A stretch of DNA of 42,373 nucleotides from the NCBI GenBank assembly GCA_017454855.1, contig JAFTCE010000076.1, positions 1 to 42,373 on the forward strand, given 5' to 3'. The DNA is from Desulfovibrio sp. (lineage in GTDB: Bacteria; Desulfobacterota; Desulfovibrionia; Desulfovibrionales; Desulfovibrionaceae). The notes beneath the pieces were generated by a model. That model did no database searches. It was not told where the DNA came from and worked only from the letters and a program-made list of their open reading frames with translations. This document shows, piece after piece, positions 15,860-24,332 of the stretch (position 1 is its first letter; every line of letters starts with the position of its first letter). The translations under genes and the position numbers were made by a program.

Positions 15860-17434
15860 ATGGCCGGATTGGTTACAGAATATTTGGAAGAGGCAGTGAG
15901 CAGGTTTCCAGGGAAAATTGCCATCGTAGATGAGAACCGGCAGATGACCTATAGCGAGCTGCATACAGAGTCGCTGCGCATTGGCGCTGCCCTGGCAGCG
16001 GAAGGCATCCACGGCGCGGTGGCCATCTGGCTGGGCCGCACGGCGGAGCATGTTGCGGCTGCTCAGGGGGTTGCCTATTGCGGCTGTGCCTACGTGCCGC
16101 TGGATACGTCGATGCCGTTGAAGCGCCTGCTGAAGCTCTATCGGGCGCTGCAGCCCTCTGCCGTGATCGCCTGTCGGGAGCAGGAAGAGGCTGCGCGGGG
16201 CCTCTTGGCGCATCTGGGGGAAGAGGCCCCGCGCCTGTTCATCTATGAGGAAATGACGGCTGCCGAAGCCCTGCCCGCAGCGCGGGATGCGCTGGAGGTG
16301 CGCATGGCGGCGCGCATTGAGGACGATCCCCTCTGCATCATCTTCACCTCCGGCTCCACCGGCACGCCGAAAGGCGTGGTCTCCACTCACCGCATGCTGC
16401 GGTCTTTTCCCGACTGGGAAAAGCGGCACTTCGGCCTGGATGAGAAACAGATCCGGGCAGGGCAAGCCCCGCTTTATATGGCTATGGGGGCGTACTGCGA
16501 TGTATATTCCGTTTTGGCAACGGCAGGAACCTTGCTGCTGCTGGGAGCGCAGCGTTTTATGTTTCCGCGCGAGCTTTTGGGCAGGCTGCGCAAGCTGCAT
16601 GCCAATGTTTTATTCTGGGTTCCGTCCCTCTACCGCAGTGTTGCAGACTGTGAAGCCCTGTCACCGGAGGCTCTGCCGGAGCTGCGGCTGGCGGCCTTCT
16701 GCGGCGAGCCCATGCCGATGCGTACCATTACGGCATGGCGGCAGGCCTTTCCTGCGGTACGTTTTGTCAATTTGTACGGATCGACGGAAACCAACATCAC
16801 CGGCTTTTATGAGGTGGAGCAGGATTTCGGCGGCGATAGCCTGCCCATAGGCTCTCCCTGCGAGGGAAGGGAAGTGCTGCTGTGGAATGCGAAAGGGAGT
16901 CCGGTGCCGCACGGCGACACGGGCGAGATGGTTGTGCGCGGCCCAGTAGCGAAGGGTTATCTTGCTCCCGGCAGCACAGCAGGTGAGGCAGTCAGGACGG
17001 TGGCCATGGCTGCCGGAGCGGAGTCTGCTTCCTTCCTGCCGGACCCTGAGGCTGGCAAGAGCCGGCCTGTCGGGGCGCAGCTCTTTCGCACGGGGGATCT
17101 GGCGCGGCTGGACAGTGGGGGCAGGCTCGTCTACGTGTCCCGCAGCGATGCACAGGTCAAGCACATGGGCTATCGCATAGAGCTGGGCGAGATCGAGTCT
17201 GCGGCCAATGAGGTGAGCCGCATCAAGGCGGCTGCCTGCCTTTACGACAGGGAAAAGGATGATTTGGTGCTCTTTTATGTGGCGGACGAGGATCTGACGG
17301 AACGGAGGCTGCTGCAGGAAATGAGCGCCTCCCTGCCGCGCTACATGTGGCCGACACGTCTGGAGCGGTGCGAGGGATTTCCGGCAACCGCCAGCGGCAA
17401 GATTGACCGTCAGGCGCTCAAGGCGCGGCTATGA
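15860..17434 (+). CDS. Amino-acid adenylating ligase, DltA-like
   Basis: A 524-residue stand-alone adenylation domain. It would activate an amino acid with ATP and load it on the phosphopantetheine arm of the carrier protein at 20588. Visible core motifs are FTSGSTGTPKG (residues 162-172), NLYGSTETN, FRTGDLARL, QVKHMGYRIELGEIE and SGKIDRQAL with the catalytic lysine near residue 514. FCGEP carries a Cys at about residue 281; DltA enzymes have Cys in this FCGE context where most NRPS A domains have Gly, and that Cys is linked to D-alanine selectivity. D-alanine is therefore the leading but unproven substrate. Length is normal (DltA about 505). ATG 15860 follows AAAGGGGAG closely; the frame extends upstream into the previous gene. 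Confidence 0.85.
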   Translation: MAGLVTEYLEEAVSRFPGKIAIVDENRQMTYSELHTESLRIGAALAAEGIHGAVAIWLGRTAEHVAAAQGVAYCGCAYVPLDTSMPLKRLLKLYRALQPSAVIACREQEEAARGLLAHLGEEAPRLFIYEEMTAAEALPAARDALEVRMAARIEDDPLCIIFTSGSTGTPKGVVSTHRMLRSFPDWEKRHFGLDEKQIRAGQAPLYMAMGAYCDVYSVLATAGTLLLLGAQRFMFPRELLGRLRKLHANVLFWVPSLYRSVADCEALSPEALPELRLAAFCGEPMPMRTITAWRQAFPAVRFVNLYGSTETNITGFYEVEQDFGGDSLPIGSPCEGREVLLWNAKGSPVPHGDTGEMVVRGPVAKGYLAPGSTAGEAVRTVAMAAGAESASFLPDPEAGKSRPVGAQLFRTGDLARLDSGGRLVYVSRSDAQVKHMGYRIELGEIESAANEVSRIKAAACLYDREKDDLVLFYVADEDLTERRLLQEMSASLPRYMWPTRLERCEGFPATASGKIDRQALKARL

Positions 17435-17472
17435 GGAGAATCGGCGCATGTTTGCGGAAAGGTGGGATGTAG

Positions 17473-18510
17473 ATGCCGGAAAAGGGGCAGTATCCGGGAC
17501 TGGATGCCATGAAATTCCTCATGGCAGGGATGGTCGTGCTCCTGCACACGTCCCCGGTTTTCGATGCTCCGCTGCCGAATTTGCTGGTGCGCGAGGGGCT
17601 GGCCAGAGTGGCGGTCCCCTTCTTTTTCATCGCATCGGGCTACCTGCTCTTTGGCAGGATGAGCGCAGGGGAGGTGGACTTGGGGCGTGTCAGAAGATAT
17701 GTGCTGCGCATCATGCGCGTGTATGCTGTCTGGGTGATCATCTATCTGCCCTTTATCCTGCAAATTTATGGCAGGGATATCGAGATTTATGGCGGCCTCG
17801 CCGGATGGGTCTGGTATTTCTTCATGCCGGGCTATATGCACTTGTGGTTTCTGGCGGCCCTGGTGCTGGCAATAATGCTTCTGGCTGCGCTTCGACGGAA
17901 GGGGTGGGGCTTCAGGCGCATACTATTGTTGGGATTTTGCCTGTACCTGCCGGCGCTGTGGGGATGTGCATACTACGGGGCGTTTGCGGCAATGTTTCCC
18001 CAATTCCTGCATGACGAAGCGTTGATGAAATCCTTGTATATCCTCTTTGGAAATCCCAGAAATGGTCTTACGATGGGCTTTTTCTATGTCAGTCTGGGGG
18101 CAGCGTTGGCAGCCCGCAGGCCAAGGCTTGGGAAGCGGGTACTATTGTCTCTGTCAGGCATCGCTTTGCTTTTCCTGCTGGCAGAGATTGCCTTGGTTGA
18201 CAGCCTTGGCTGGCTGCGGGACGGTGATGCTTCCCTGTGCCTCGTGCCGGCAGCGGTTTCCGTGTTCTTGCTCTCGCTGAAGCTGAGGCTGCCTTGGCTT
18301 CGGACTGAGCTGTTTCTGTGGCTGCGCAAGCTGAGCATGCTGGTTTACTGCCTGCATTTCGCCTTTTTTCTGCTGCTGCTCCATGGCCCCTGGCCTGCTG
18401 CCCGCAGCGGCCCAGCGCTTTTCCTGCTGACGGCTGCGGCTTCGCTGTCGGTCGCCGCCGTCATCGTTCTTTTGGGGCGCCGCATACGATTCCTGCGCTG
18501 GCTGATGTGA
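17473..18510 (+). CDS. Membrane acyltransferase 3 family protein
   Basis: A 345-residue protein with about ten hydrophobic segments. It starts with YPGLDAMKFLMAGMVVLLHT, the AT3 signature in which a membrane His (H25) is essential, followed by VAVPFFFIASGYLLF and later FWLRKLSMLVYCLHFAFF. Such proteins (OafA/WecH-like) acylate surface glycans across the inner membrane, usually with acetyl groups. The gene starts 39 bases after the ligase gene with GGTGGGAT as RBS. A second acyltransferase type beside the MBOAT at 20811 suggests either two modifications or a handover. Confidence 0.85.
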   Translation: MPEKGQYPGLDAMKFLMAGMVVLLHTSPVFDAPLPNLLVREGLARVAVPFFFIASGYLLFGRMSAGEVDLGRVRRYVLRIMRVYAVWVIIYLPFILQIYGRDIEIYGGLAGWVWYFFMPGYMHLWFLAALVLAIMLLAALRRKGWGFRRILLLGFCLYLPALWGCAYYGAFAAMFPQFLHDEALMKSLYILFGNPRNGLTMGFFYVSLGAALAARRPRLGKRVLLSLSGIALLFLLAEIALVDSLGWLRDGDASLCLVPAAVSVFLLSLKLRLPWLRTELFLWLRKLSMLVYCLHFAFFLLLLHGPWPAARSGPALFLLTAAASLSVAAVIVLLGRRIRFLRWLM

Positions 18511-18548
18511 AGAAAGACAGGTTTTTGGCGGAGGATGTTTCAACCTAC

Positions 18549-18577
18549 TTTACGAAAGGAAAAAAATATGGCATAAT
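18549..18577 (+). promoter_or_regulatory. Possible extended -10 promoter before the RTX-like peptidase
   Basis: TTTACG (18549-18554) and CATAAT (18572-18577) have a 17-base spacer with TG-G before the -10. It lies in the 130-base gap between 18510 and 18641, one of the longest in this run, and could give the peptidase separate expression. Confidence 0.45.
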
Positions 18578-18640
18578 GAGGGCATACTCATATGGAAGCG
18601 CGATTGCGCACGGCATTTTACTTCTGGGGGGCTGGGCAGC

Positions 18641-20572
18641 ATGGCAAATACGGCAAACAACTATTTCGTTCTCAGGGGGCTCAATTCGGAGTGGATTCAC
18701 CAAAGCCTCAACCTGATCAATGATTCTTTCGGCCTGAACTTTAATGAAGAAGGCACCTCGGTCAGGACCATCAACGTTATCTTCGTCAACAAAAATGACA
18801 ATGTTCTGGCTGCGGTGTCGCACTATTCAACCAAGTCTTCCGAGCGGCCATATTATGTCACTGAATCGATGACCTTGAAGGTAAACGAGTATTACTATGG
18901 CAGCCTGGATACCGATGATGTGAATGGCGCAGGCAGCGAGACGAACTTCTACCTGGACCGTACCATTGCCCATGAGATGACCCATGCAGTGATGTCAGCC
19001 AACATCAATAACTTTAACCGTCTGCCCGACTACATCGTCGAAGGCGCTGCTGAGCTGGTGCACGGCATAGACGATGAGCGGCAGTACATTCTCAAGGGTC
19101 TTACGGCTGCCAACTTTGAGCGTAACCTCCATTCCAACAGCGTGGCCATGTATGCGGCGGGCTATGTCTGGTTCAGATATCTGGCAAACAACAGCGGCAG
19201 GAATGCGCAGCAATCCATCAAGGACTTCATGGCGAGCCTGGACAATTATCTGCCGGAGACATCGGACGAAGAGCTCGAGACGGCCAAGATGCTGGACAAT
19301 GCAGTGAGTGACGCCACGGGCGGCAAGTTTGGGTCGGCTCAGGCAGTAACGGATGCCCTTGTGAAAGATTTCAAGGCGCATGGCAGCAGTTTCCTGCTGA
19401 ATGACTGCAGCATCAACCTTGACAATGATGACACCGGCGCCATCTTGGGGCTGGATGCCGGCGGCACGAAAAAGACGGCAGAGAGCGTAGTCCCGGAGGA
19501 CACCACGGTCGAAAGCTGGGGAGCCATCACGGAAGCATCCTCAACCATAGACGGGCTGACCATCTACTGGCCTGAGAAATATGTTGGCATGGAGGTGCCC
19601 GTGGATCTTTCCAAGATACCGGCGACACTGTCGGGACAGGGTGTTCTGATGGGGAACGGCAAAAAAGATCAGACCCTGATCGCAACTGGCGGCACTGCCA
19701 GCCTCTGGGGCGGCGGCGCATCCGCCGACACGCTGCGCGGCGGCAACGAGCCGGTGGCGTTCTGGTACGGCGCGGGGGATGGCAAGGACAGGATACAGAA
19801 GTTCCGGGCCGGCTCCGGCAGCGGGCAGGATGCCATCCGCTTCTTTGATGGCGTGATCTTCAGCTCCTTTGTCAACAACGGCAGCAGTGTCGTCATCACC
19901 CTGTCCAGTTCATCGGATGTGCTGACGCTGGAGGGGCTGGGCGGCACGGTGCCGCAGACCATCCGCTTCACCATGGATGACACGAACTATGGCGGCCTGC
20001 AGCTTGGCAAGACGGGAGCGACGAACACCTTCACCTACGCAGATGATGAAACGAATTTCTATTTTGGCAGCACGGGCAAGGATACGTTGAAGATCGCCGC
20101 CGATGTCTCTGCCAATATCTGGCTGGACGGTGGCGCGGGCAAGAGCTACAGCCACATAGATGTCGTGGACGGCAGCGCTAGCGACGGCGAGCTCCTGATT
20201 GCCGGCGTGGGCAACAATGAGACCATCATCGGCGGCACCGGCAGCAACACGCTCTACGGCGGCTCCGGCAGCAGCAATGATGTGCTGAGAGGCAACAACT
20301 CTGCCGTATCCGATTACTGGTATGGCGCAGGGGATGGCAATGATGTCGTGCAGGGGAGCCATACGGGCGACAAGGTAGTGCTCTATAATGCGGTGCTCTC
20401 GGACCTGGCCGGCGCCGGCGTATCCGGAAGCAGCATGGTGCTGACTGCGAAAGATGGCGGGACGCTGACTATTCAGAACTATACTGCCTCCTCCGTGAAC
20501 CAGTTCCAGTTCAGAGATGGCTCTTCCTGGACGTATGACTATTCATCCGGGAGCTGGTCCCTGAATCGGTGA
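18641..20572 (+). CDS. Secreted gluzincin-type metallopeptidase with RTX-like C-terminal secretion module
   Basis: A 643-residue protein without a signal peptide. The N-terminal ~200 residues contain TIAHEMTHAVM (H111-E112-x-x-H115) and, 19 residues on, YIVEGAAELVHG with E134 as likely third zinc ligand, the HExxH...EG layout of gluzincins (peptidase-MA-like). Residues ~346-643 are Gly/Asp/Asn-rich, with WYGAGDGKDRI, FGSTGKDTL, IIGGTGSNTLYGGSG and WYGAGDGNDVV, and closely match the C-terminus of the protein at 24609-27920, ending SVNQFQFxDxSSWTYxY. Type I secretion through the exporter at 28050-33688 is inferred. The RBS is only GGGGGG about 10 bases before ATG 18641. It is unusual for such a gene to sit between an acyltransferase and a carrier-protein gene. 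Confidence 0.8.
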   Translation: MANTANNYFVLRGLNSEWIHQSLNLINDSFGLNFNEEGTSVRTINVIFVNKNDNVLAAVSHYSTKSSERPYYVTESMTLKVNEYYYGSLDTDDVNGAGSETNFYLDRTIAHEMTHAVMSANINNFNRLPDYIVEGAAELVHGIDDERQYILKGLTAANFERNLHSNSVAMYAAGYVWFRYLANNSGRNAQQSIKDFMASLDNYLPETSDEELETAKMLDNAVSDATGGKFGSAQAVTDALVKDFKAHGSSFLLNDCSINLDNDDTGAILGLDAGGTKKTAESVVPEDTTVESWGAITEASSTIDGLTIYWPEKYVGMEVPVDLSKIPATLSGQGVLMGNGKKDQTLIATGGTASLWGGGASADTLRGGNEPVAFWYGAGDGKDRIQKFRAGSGSGQDAIRFFDGVIFSSFVNNGSSVVITLSSSSDVLTLEGLGGTVPQTIRFTMDDTNYGGLQLGKTGATNTFTYADDETNFYFGSTGKDTLKIAADVSANIWLDGGAGKSYSHIDVVDGSASDGELLIAGVGNNETIIGGTGSNTLYGGSGSSNDVLRGNNSAVSDYWYGAGDGNDVVQGSHTGDKVVLYNAVLSDLAGAGVSGSSMVLTAKDGGTLTIQNYTASSVNQFQFRDGSSWTYDYSSGSWSLNR

Positions 20573-20587
20573 AATGGGGGAACGAAC

Positions 20588-20821
20588 ATGAAGGTATTAG
20601 ATATCTTGCAGCAGCTGCACCCGCAGTTAGACTACGAGGAAAGCCAGGATTTCATCGCTGACGGACTGATTGATTCTTTTGATCTGGCGCGGCTTATCGC
20701 AGAAATGAACAGCGCCTACGGCATAGAGATTTCCGGCACGGACGTGCTGGCGGAGAACTTCCGCAGCCTGGCTTCCATCGGGGAGATGCTCTCGCGCTAT
20801 GGGGTAGAAGATGCTCTTTAA
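20588..20821 (+). CDS. Acyl/aminoacyl carrier protein, DltC-like
   Basis: A 77-residue acidic protein with FIADGLIDSFDLARLIAEMN, the 4'-phosphopantetheine attachment context of carrier proteins, with S30 as the modified serine in a D-S-F-D motif. Size matches DltC and ACPs. It is expected to receive the amino acid activated by the ligase at 15860 and present it to the MBOAT protein, whose gene overlaps its 3' end by 11 bases. The start at 20588 is 15 bases after the peptidase stop with a TGGGGGAAC RBS. Confidence 0.88.
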   Translation: MKVLDILQQLHPQLDYEESQDFIADGLIDSFDLARLIAEMNSAYGIEISGTDVLAENFRSLASIGEMLSRYGVEDAL

Positions 20822-22301
20822 TTCCTACGTTTTTATCTTTGCGTTCCTGCCGGCGGCGCTCGCGGGCTACTTCCTGCTGGGGCGCCGCGGCAGCCCGTCG
20901 GCCAATGCCTGGCTGCTCTTTTTGAGTTTCCTGTTCTATGGCTACTGGGATGTGAACTATCTTCCCCTGCTCATGGGGAGCATTCTGATGAATTGGCTGA
21001 TTTCCGGCCGCATCATCGCGGCACGGGCGGCATGGGAAAAAGGATGTGCGGGCGGGGGGACGGCCGCGCCGGCTGCGGGACAGGCCAAGAGCAGGCCCAT
21101 GCAGGCATGGTTCCTGCTGGGGCTGCTTTTCAATGTCTGCCTCCTGGGCTATTACAAATATCTGGACTTCTTCATCCTGAATCTGGATCGCCTGGGGCTG
21201 GACCTGCCGCTCCTGCATCTCGTCCTGCCGCTGGGCATCTCTTTTTTCACCATCACGCAGATGATTTACCTGCTGGACTGCTATGTGGGCGTCGCAAAGG
21301 AGCACGGACTTCTCGGCTACGCACTGTTTGTCTCCTTCTTTCCGCATCTTCTGGCCGGACCGATCCTCTACTACAAGCCCATGATGGCGCAGTTCGCCGA
21401 TGACAGGCTGAAGCGGACAGACTGGGAAAATCTCGCCCGAGGCGGAGCTCTTTTCGTTCTGGGGCTGATGAAAAAGACACTCATTGCGGACAGCTTCATC
21501 GCCTATGTGGATCACGGCTTCGGCAATGCGGCGTCCCTGACGCTCGTGGACGGGTGGCTGGTGACTGTCTGCTACGGGCTGCAGCTCTACTTCGACTTTT
21601 CCGGCTACAGCGATATGGCCATAGGCGTTTCGCGGATGCTGAATATCAGGATACCGCCGAACTTCCGGGCACCCTTTCGTGCCGTCAGCCTCGCGAATTT
21701 CTGGCAGCGCTGGCATATCTCGCTGACCAATGCCATCACGGCCTGCATCTATATGCCGATTGTGCAGTCCTTTCAACGAATCACCTTCGGGCGCATGGTC
21801 ATGGCGACTTTTGTCGCCATGTTCATCGCCGGCATCTGGCATGGGGCGGGCTGGACCTTTGTGGTGTTTGCCCTGATGCACGCAGGCGGGCTGGCTGTCT
21901 GCCAGTGCTGGAAGCGATGGGGCAGGCCGCTCCCTGTGCCTCTGGCGCGGGCGGTGACACTGCTTTGGGTGCTGCTCACCTTCGTTTTCTTCCGGGCGGG
22001 CAATATGGGCGAAGCGCTGCAGGTGCTTGCGGCCATGGGCGGCCTGCATGGGGCGGCATGGCCGGGGCATCTGGGATGGAGCGGCTTGGCTGTGGATTTC
22101 ACGCACCCGGTGCTGGCGGGGCTGCCCCTTGTCTTCTTCCCACTGGCGCTTCTGCTGGTCGTCTGTGCGCCAGAGTCCAACGAGCTGGTCGACAAGCATT
22201 TCCGGCCAGATCTTAGATGGGCGGCAGCGCTGGCGGCGCTGTTCGTCCTCTCCGTGCTGCATTTCACGCAGGTGACTTCGTTCCTGTATTTTCAGTTCTG
22301 A
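20811..22301 (+). CDS. MBOAT O-acyltransferase, DltB/AlgI-like
   Basis: A 496-residue polytopic protein starting MLFNSYVFIFAFLPAALAGYF, standard for DltB/AlgI-like MBOAT proteins. Family features include FFTITQMIYLLD, SFFPHLLAGPI, YFDFSGYSDMAIGVSRMLNI, FWQRWHISL (H302) and AGIWHGAGWTF with the invariant His at residue 344. The usual 'RDYxYxPL' after WHISL is replaced by TNAITACIYMPI, a divergent feature. MBOATs of this group move an acyl or aminoacyl group from a carrier across the membrane onto an extracytoplasmic glycan. Overlap with the carrier-protein gene implies a fixed stoichiometric pair. With the DltA-like ligase this is a DltA-DltC-DltB set, though gene order differs from dltABCD. 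Confidence 0.9.
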   Translation: MLFNSYVFIFAFLPAALAGYFLLGRRGSPSANAWLLFLSFLFYGYWDVNYLPLLMGSILMNWLISGRIIAARAAWEKGCAGGGTAAPAAGQAKSRPMQAWFLLGLLFNVCLLGYYKYLDFFILNLDRLGLDLPLLHLVLPLGISFFTITQMIYLLDCYVGVAKEHGLLGYALFVSFFPHLLAGPILYYKPMMAQFADDRLKRTDWENLARGGALFVLGLMKKTLIADSFIAYVDHGFGNAASLTLVDGWLVTVCYGLQLYFDFSGYSDMAIGVSRMLNIRIPPNFRAPFRAVSLANFWQRWHISLTNAITACIYMPIVQSFQRITFGRMVMATFVAMFIAGIWHGAGWTFVVFALMHAGGLAVCQCWKRWGRPLPVPLARAVTLLWVLLTFVFFRAGNMGEALQVLAAMGGLHGAAWPGHLGWSGLAVDFTHPVLAGLPLVFFPLALLLVVCAPESNELVDKHFRPDLRWAAALAALFVLSVLHFTQVTSFLYFQF

Positions 22302-22327
22302 TGCTACGAATGGAAGGAGGAGATGCC

Positions 22328-24184
22328 ATGACTGATACGGCAAGGCAGCTTTCGGGCGGCGCCTCGGGGGACCATGCCCCGCGGCGGGAGGCAGCGGGAG
22401 AGCCGCGCTGGGAGCTGCTGGTGGCCCGCCCGGACAGCTGGGGTGGGCGGGCCTGCCGCCGTCAGTTGACGCGGGAGAGGCTGGCATACAAATGCTGGGG
22501 AGGGGAGCATCTGCCCGGCGCAGCGCGGCGCGGTCTGCTGCTGCCCGCCCTGGAGGGCAGGGCGGCGCTTGCGGAAGTGCAGCAGCTCCTGCGGGCAGCC
22601 CGGGCGGAGGGCTTTGCCCGGGCCGTGCTGCTCTGCCCGGCTCCGGAGCCGGGCCTTTTGGCGCTGTGCGCGGCCGCAGCAGGGGAAGGGCTTTCCTGCG
22701 TGGCAGTGTGCGCGGAGGATGGCACGCTCTTCGGACGGGAGCGGCCGGAGGACGGCACGGGGGTGCCGGAGGAATTGCTGGATGAGCTGGCCAGAGCGGC
22801 AGGGCTCGGCAAGAAACGCGCGGAGCTGCCGCGGCGCGAGACGGCAGAGCTGCGTCTCACCTATGCAGATGACCTGGCCGGCGCGGCGCTTTTCGCCCTG
22901 CGGGGTGATGGGGGCATCCGGCCGCTTCTGGTGCCGGGGGTGCCCTGCACCGATGGGGCGCTTGCGCAGGCAGCAGCGCAGGCCGTGCATTTCGGAGGAC
23001 GGCTGCGCTTCGGGCGCAAGGTCAGCCGACACAAAGCGGCTGTGCCGGCAGGTTTTCGGGAGATGAGGGCGGATGCGGCGCGCCTGCCGCTGACGAAGGT
23101 GCTGGACAGCCTGGCGCGTTCTCGTGCCAGAGGCGGCCGGCTCAGGCTTTCGGCCTGCGTCATCATGCGGGACAATGAGGAGGACATCGGCTCCTGCCTG
23201 GCAAGCCTTGCGGCGGCGGACGAGATCATCGTGGTGGACACGGGCTCCGTGGACCGATCCATGGAAATCGCGCGGAAGTATACGGACAAGCTCTTCCATT
23301 TTGAGTGGATCGATGATTTCGCGGCAGCCAAGAACTTTGCTCTGGATCAGGCGAGCGGTGACTGGATTGTCTTCCCGGACAGCGATGAGCGCTTCACGGC
23401 GGAGACTGCGCCGGGGCTGAAGGCGCTGTGCGAGGATGCGGACGGCATTGGCGCGGAAATGCTGTCCGTCCGGCATCGGAATGTGACACTCTCCGGGGAG
23501 TACATGGACACGGAGGGAGCCTGCACACGCCTGTGGCGGCGGGGTCTCCGCTGGGAGGGAGCAATCCACGAGACGATCGGCGAGGGTGCGCGGGTGCTGG
23601 CTGTGCCACGGGAGCGGGCGCTGATGCTGCACACGGGTTACGCCCCGGAGCGGCTGGAGGGCAAGGCCTCCCGCAACCGCCGCATTCTGGCGCGGCTGGA
23701 GGCAGAGGGCAGGCCCCTGAGCAATCAGGGCTACTACCGGGCGCGGGATGCCTTTCGCCAAGGCGAGTGGGAAGAAGCGCGCCGCCTGGCGCGCCAAGAG
23801 ATAGAGCGCGGCGGGGAGGAAAGCACGATGCGCTTCGAGCTTTACCGCTGGTGGTACAAATCCTCGCTGGCGCTGGAGGATGCGGCGGGAGCAGAGGAGG
23901 CACGGGAAGCCATGCGTCGGGATATGCCCTCTATGCCGGACTCCTGGGCCATTGAGGGAGCAGAGCTTTGGAATGAAGGCCGCAAGACAGAGGCAGAGCC
24001 GCTCCTGAAGAAGGCGCTGGAACTGACCCGGGATTTTCTGCAGCTCAACCCCGGGGAGATCGACCAGATCGGCCGGGACAGCCGGGGCATCGCCGCAGAG
24101 CTTGCGAGCTACTGCGAGCAGGAGGGACGGCGGGCAGAGGCTGAAGCGTATCGTTGTCTGGCAAACGAGATATTTGGGTCTTGA
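22328..24184 (+). CDS. GT2-TPR glycosyltransferase with an unrecognised N-terminal domain
   Basis: A 618-residue protein. Residues 1-270 are very GC-rich at DNA level and Ala/Arg/Leu-rich, and were not recognised. From residue ~272 a GT2 domain starts LRLSACVIMRDNEEDIGSCL, with IIVVDTGSVDRSMEIA, DDFAAAKNFALDQA and FPDSDERF (D351-S-D353), followed by helical TPR-like sequence to the end. The GT2-TPR part is paralogous to 11505-12728. ATG 22328 is preferred because GGAAGGAGGAG lies just upstream; ATG 22301, overlapping the MBOAT stop, is possible and would add nine residues. As the last gene of the acylation cassette it may glycosylate the acceptor; SunS-like members modify peptides, so a protein target is possible. 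Confidence 0.8.
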   Translation: MTDTARQLSGGASGDHAPRREAAGEPRWELLVARPDSWGGRACRRQLTRERLAYKCWGGEHLPGAARRGLLLPALEGRAALAEVQQLLRAARAEGFARAVLLCPAPEPGLLALCAAAAGEGLSCVAVCAEDGTLFGRERPEDGTGVPEELLDELARAAGLGKKRAELPRRETAELRLTYADDLAGAALFALRGDGGIRPLLVPGVPCTDGALAQAAAQAVHFGGRLRFGRKVSRHKAAVPAGFREMRADAARLPLTKVLDSLARSRARGGRLRLSACVIMRDNEEDIGSCLASLAAADEIIVVDTGSVDRSMEIARKYTDKLFHFEWIDDFAAAKNFALDQASGDWIVFPDSDERFTAETAPGLKALCEDADGIGAEMLSVRHRNVTLSGEYMDTEGACTRLWRRGLRWEGAIHETIGEGARVLAVPRERALMLHTGYAPERLEGKASRNRRILARLEAEGRPLSNQGYYRARDAFRQGEWEEARRLARQEIERGGEESTMRFELYRWWYKSSLALEDAAGAEEAREAMRRDMPSMPDSWAIEGAELWNEGRKTEAEPLLKKALELTRDFLQLNPGEIDQIGRDSRGIAAELASYCEQEGRRAEAEAYRCLANEIFGS

Positions 24185-24209
24185 CAATCCGGGTAGACAG
24201 GATTATAAT
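24181..24209 (+). promoter_or_regulatory. Perfect consensus sigma-70 promoter
   Basis: TTGACA (24181-24186) and TATAAT (24204-24209) are both exact consensus with a 17-base spacer. The -35 overlaps the TGA stop of the preceding gene. The predicted start is about base 24216. It is the only full-consensus promoter found in the window, and a strong terminator follows ~115 bases later. Confidence 0.85.
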
Positions 24210-24215
24210 CACACT

Positions 24216-24332
24216 ATGTTAGCGAAAATTGAGGATGGCAGTGCGGGCATGGTCTGGCAGGCGACGAAATTTCGCGGCAACAACTTCCCTTTCCCCTAGG
24301 CAGTGAATCGCCCACTGCCTAGGGGATTTTCT
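24216..24332 (+). ncRNA. Candidate ~115-nt small RNA, or leaderless mRNA for a 27-residue peptide
   Basis: A consensus promoter and an intrinsic terminator delimit a short transcript. The predicted start coincides with the A of an ATG (24216), which opens a 27-codon frame (MLAKIEDGSAGMVWQ...FPFP) ending in TAG inside the 5' arm of the terminator. No RBS precedes it, so it would be a leaderless message if translated. The short frame may equally be chance and the RNA non-coding. It was not recognised as a known RNA family. Confidence 0.55.
24293..24332 (+). terminator. Strong rho-independent terminator
   Basis: CCCCTAGGCAGTG (24293-24305) and its exact complement CACTGCCTAGGGG (24313-24325) form a 13-bp stem with a 7-base loop, followed by ATTTTCTGTT. 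It ends both the GT2-TPR operon and the short transcript that starts near 24216. Confidence 0.9.
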
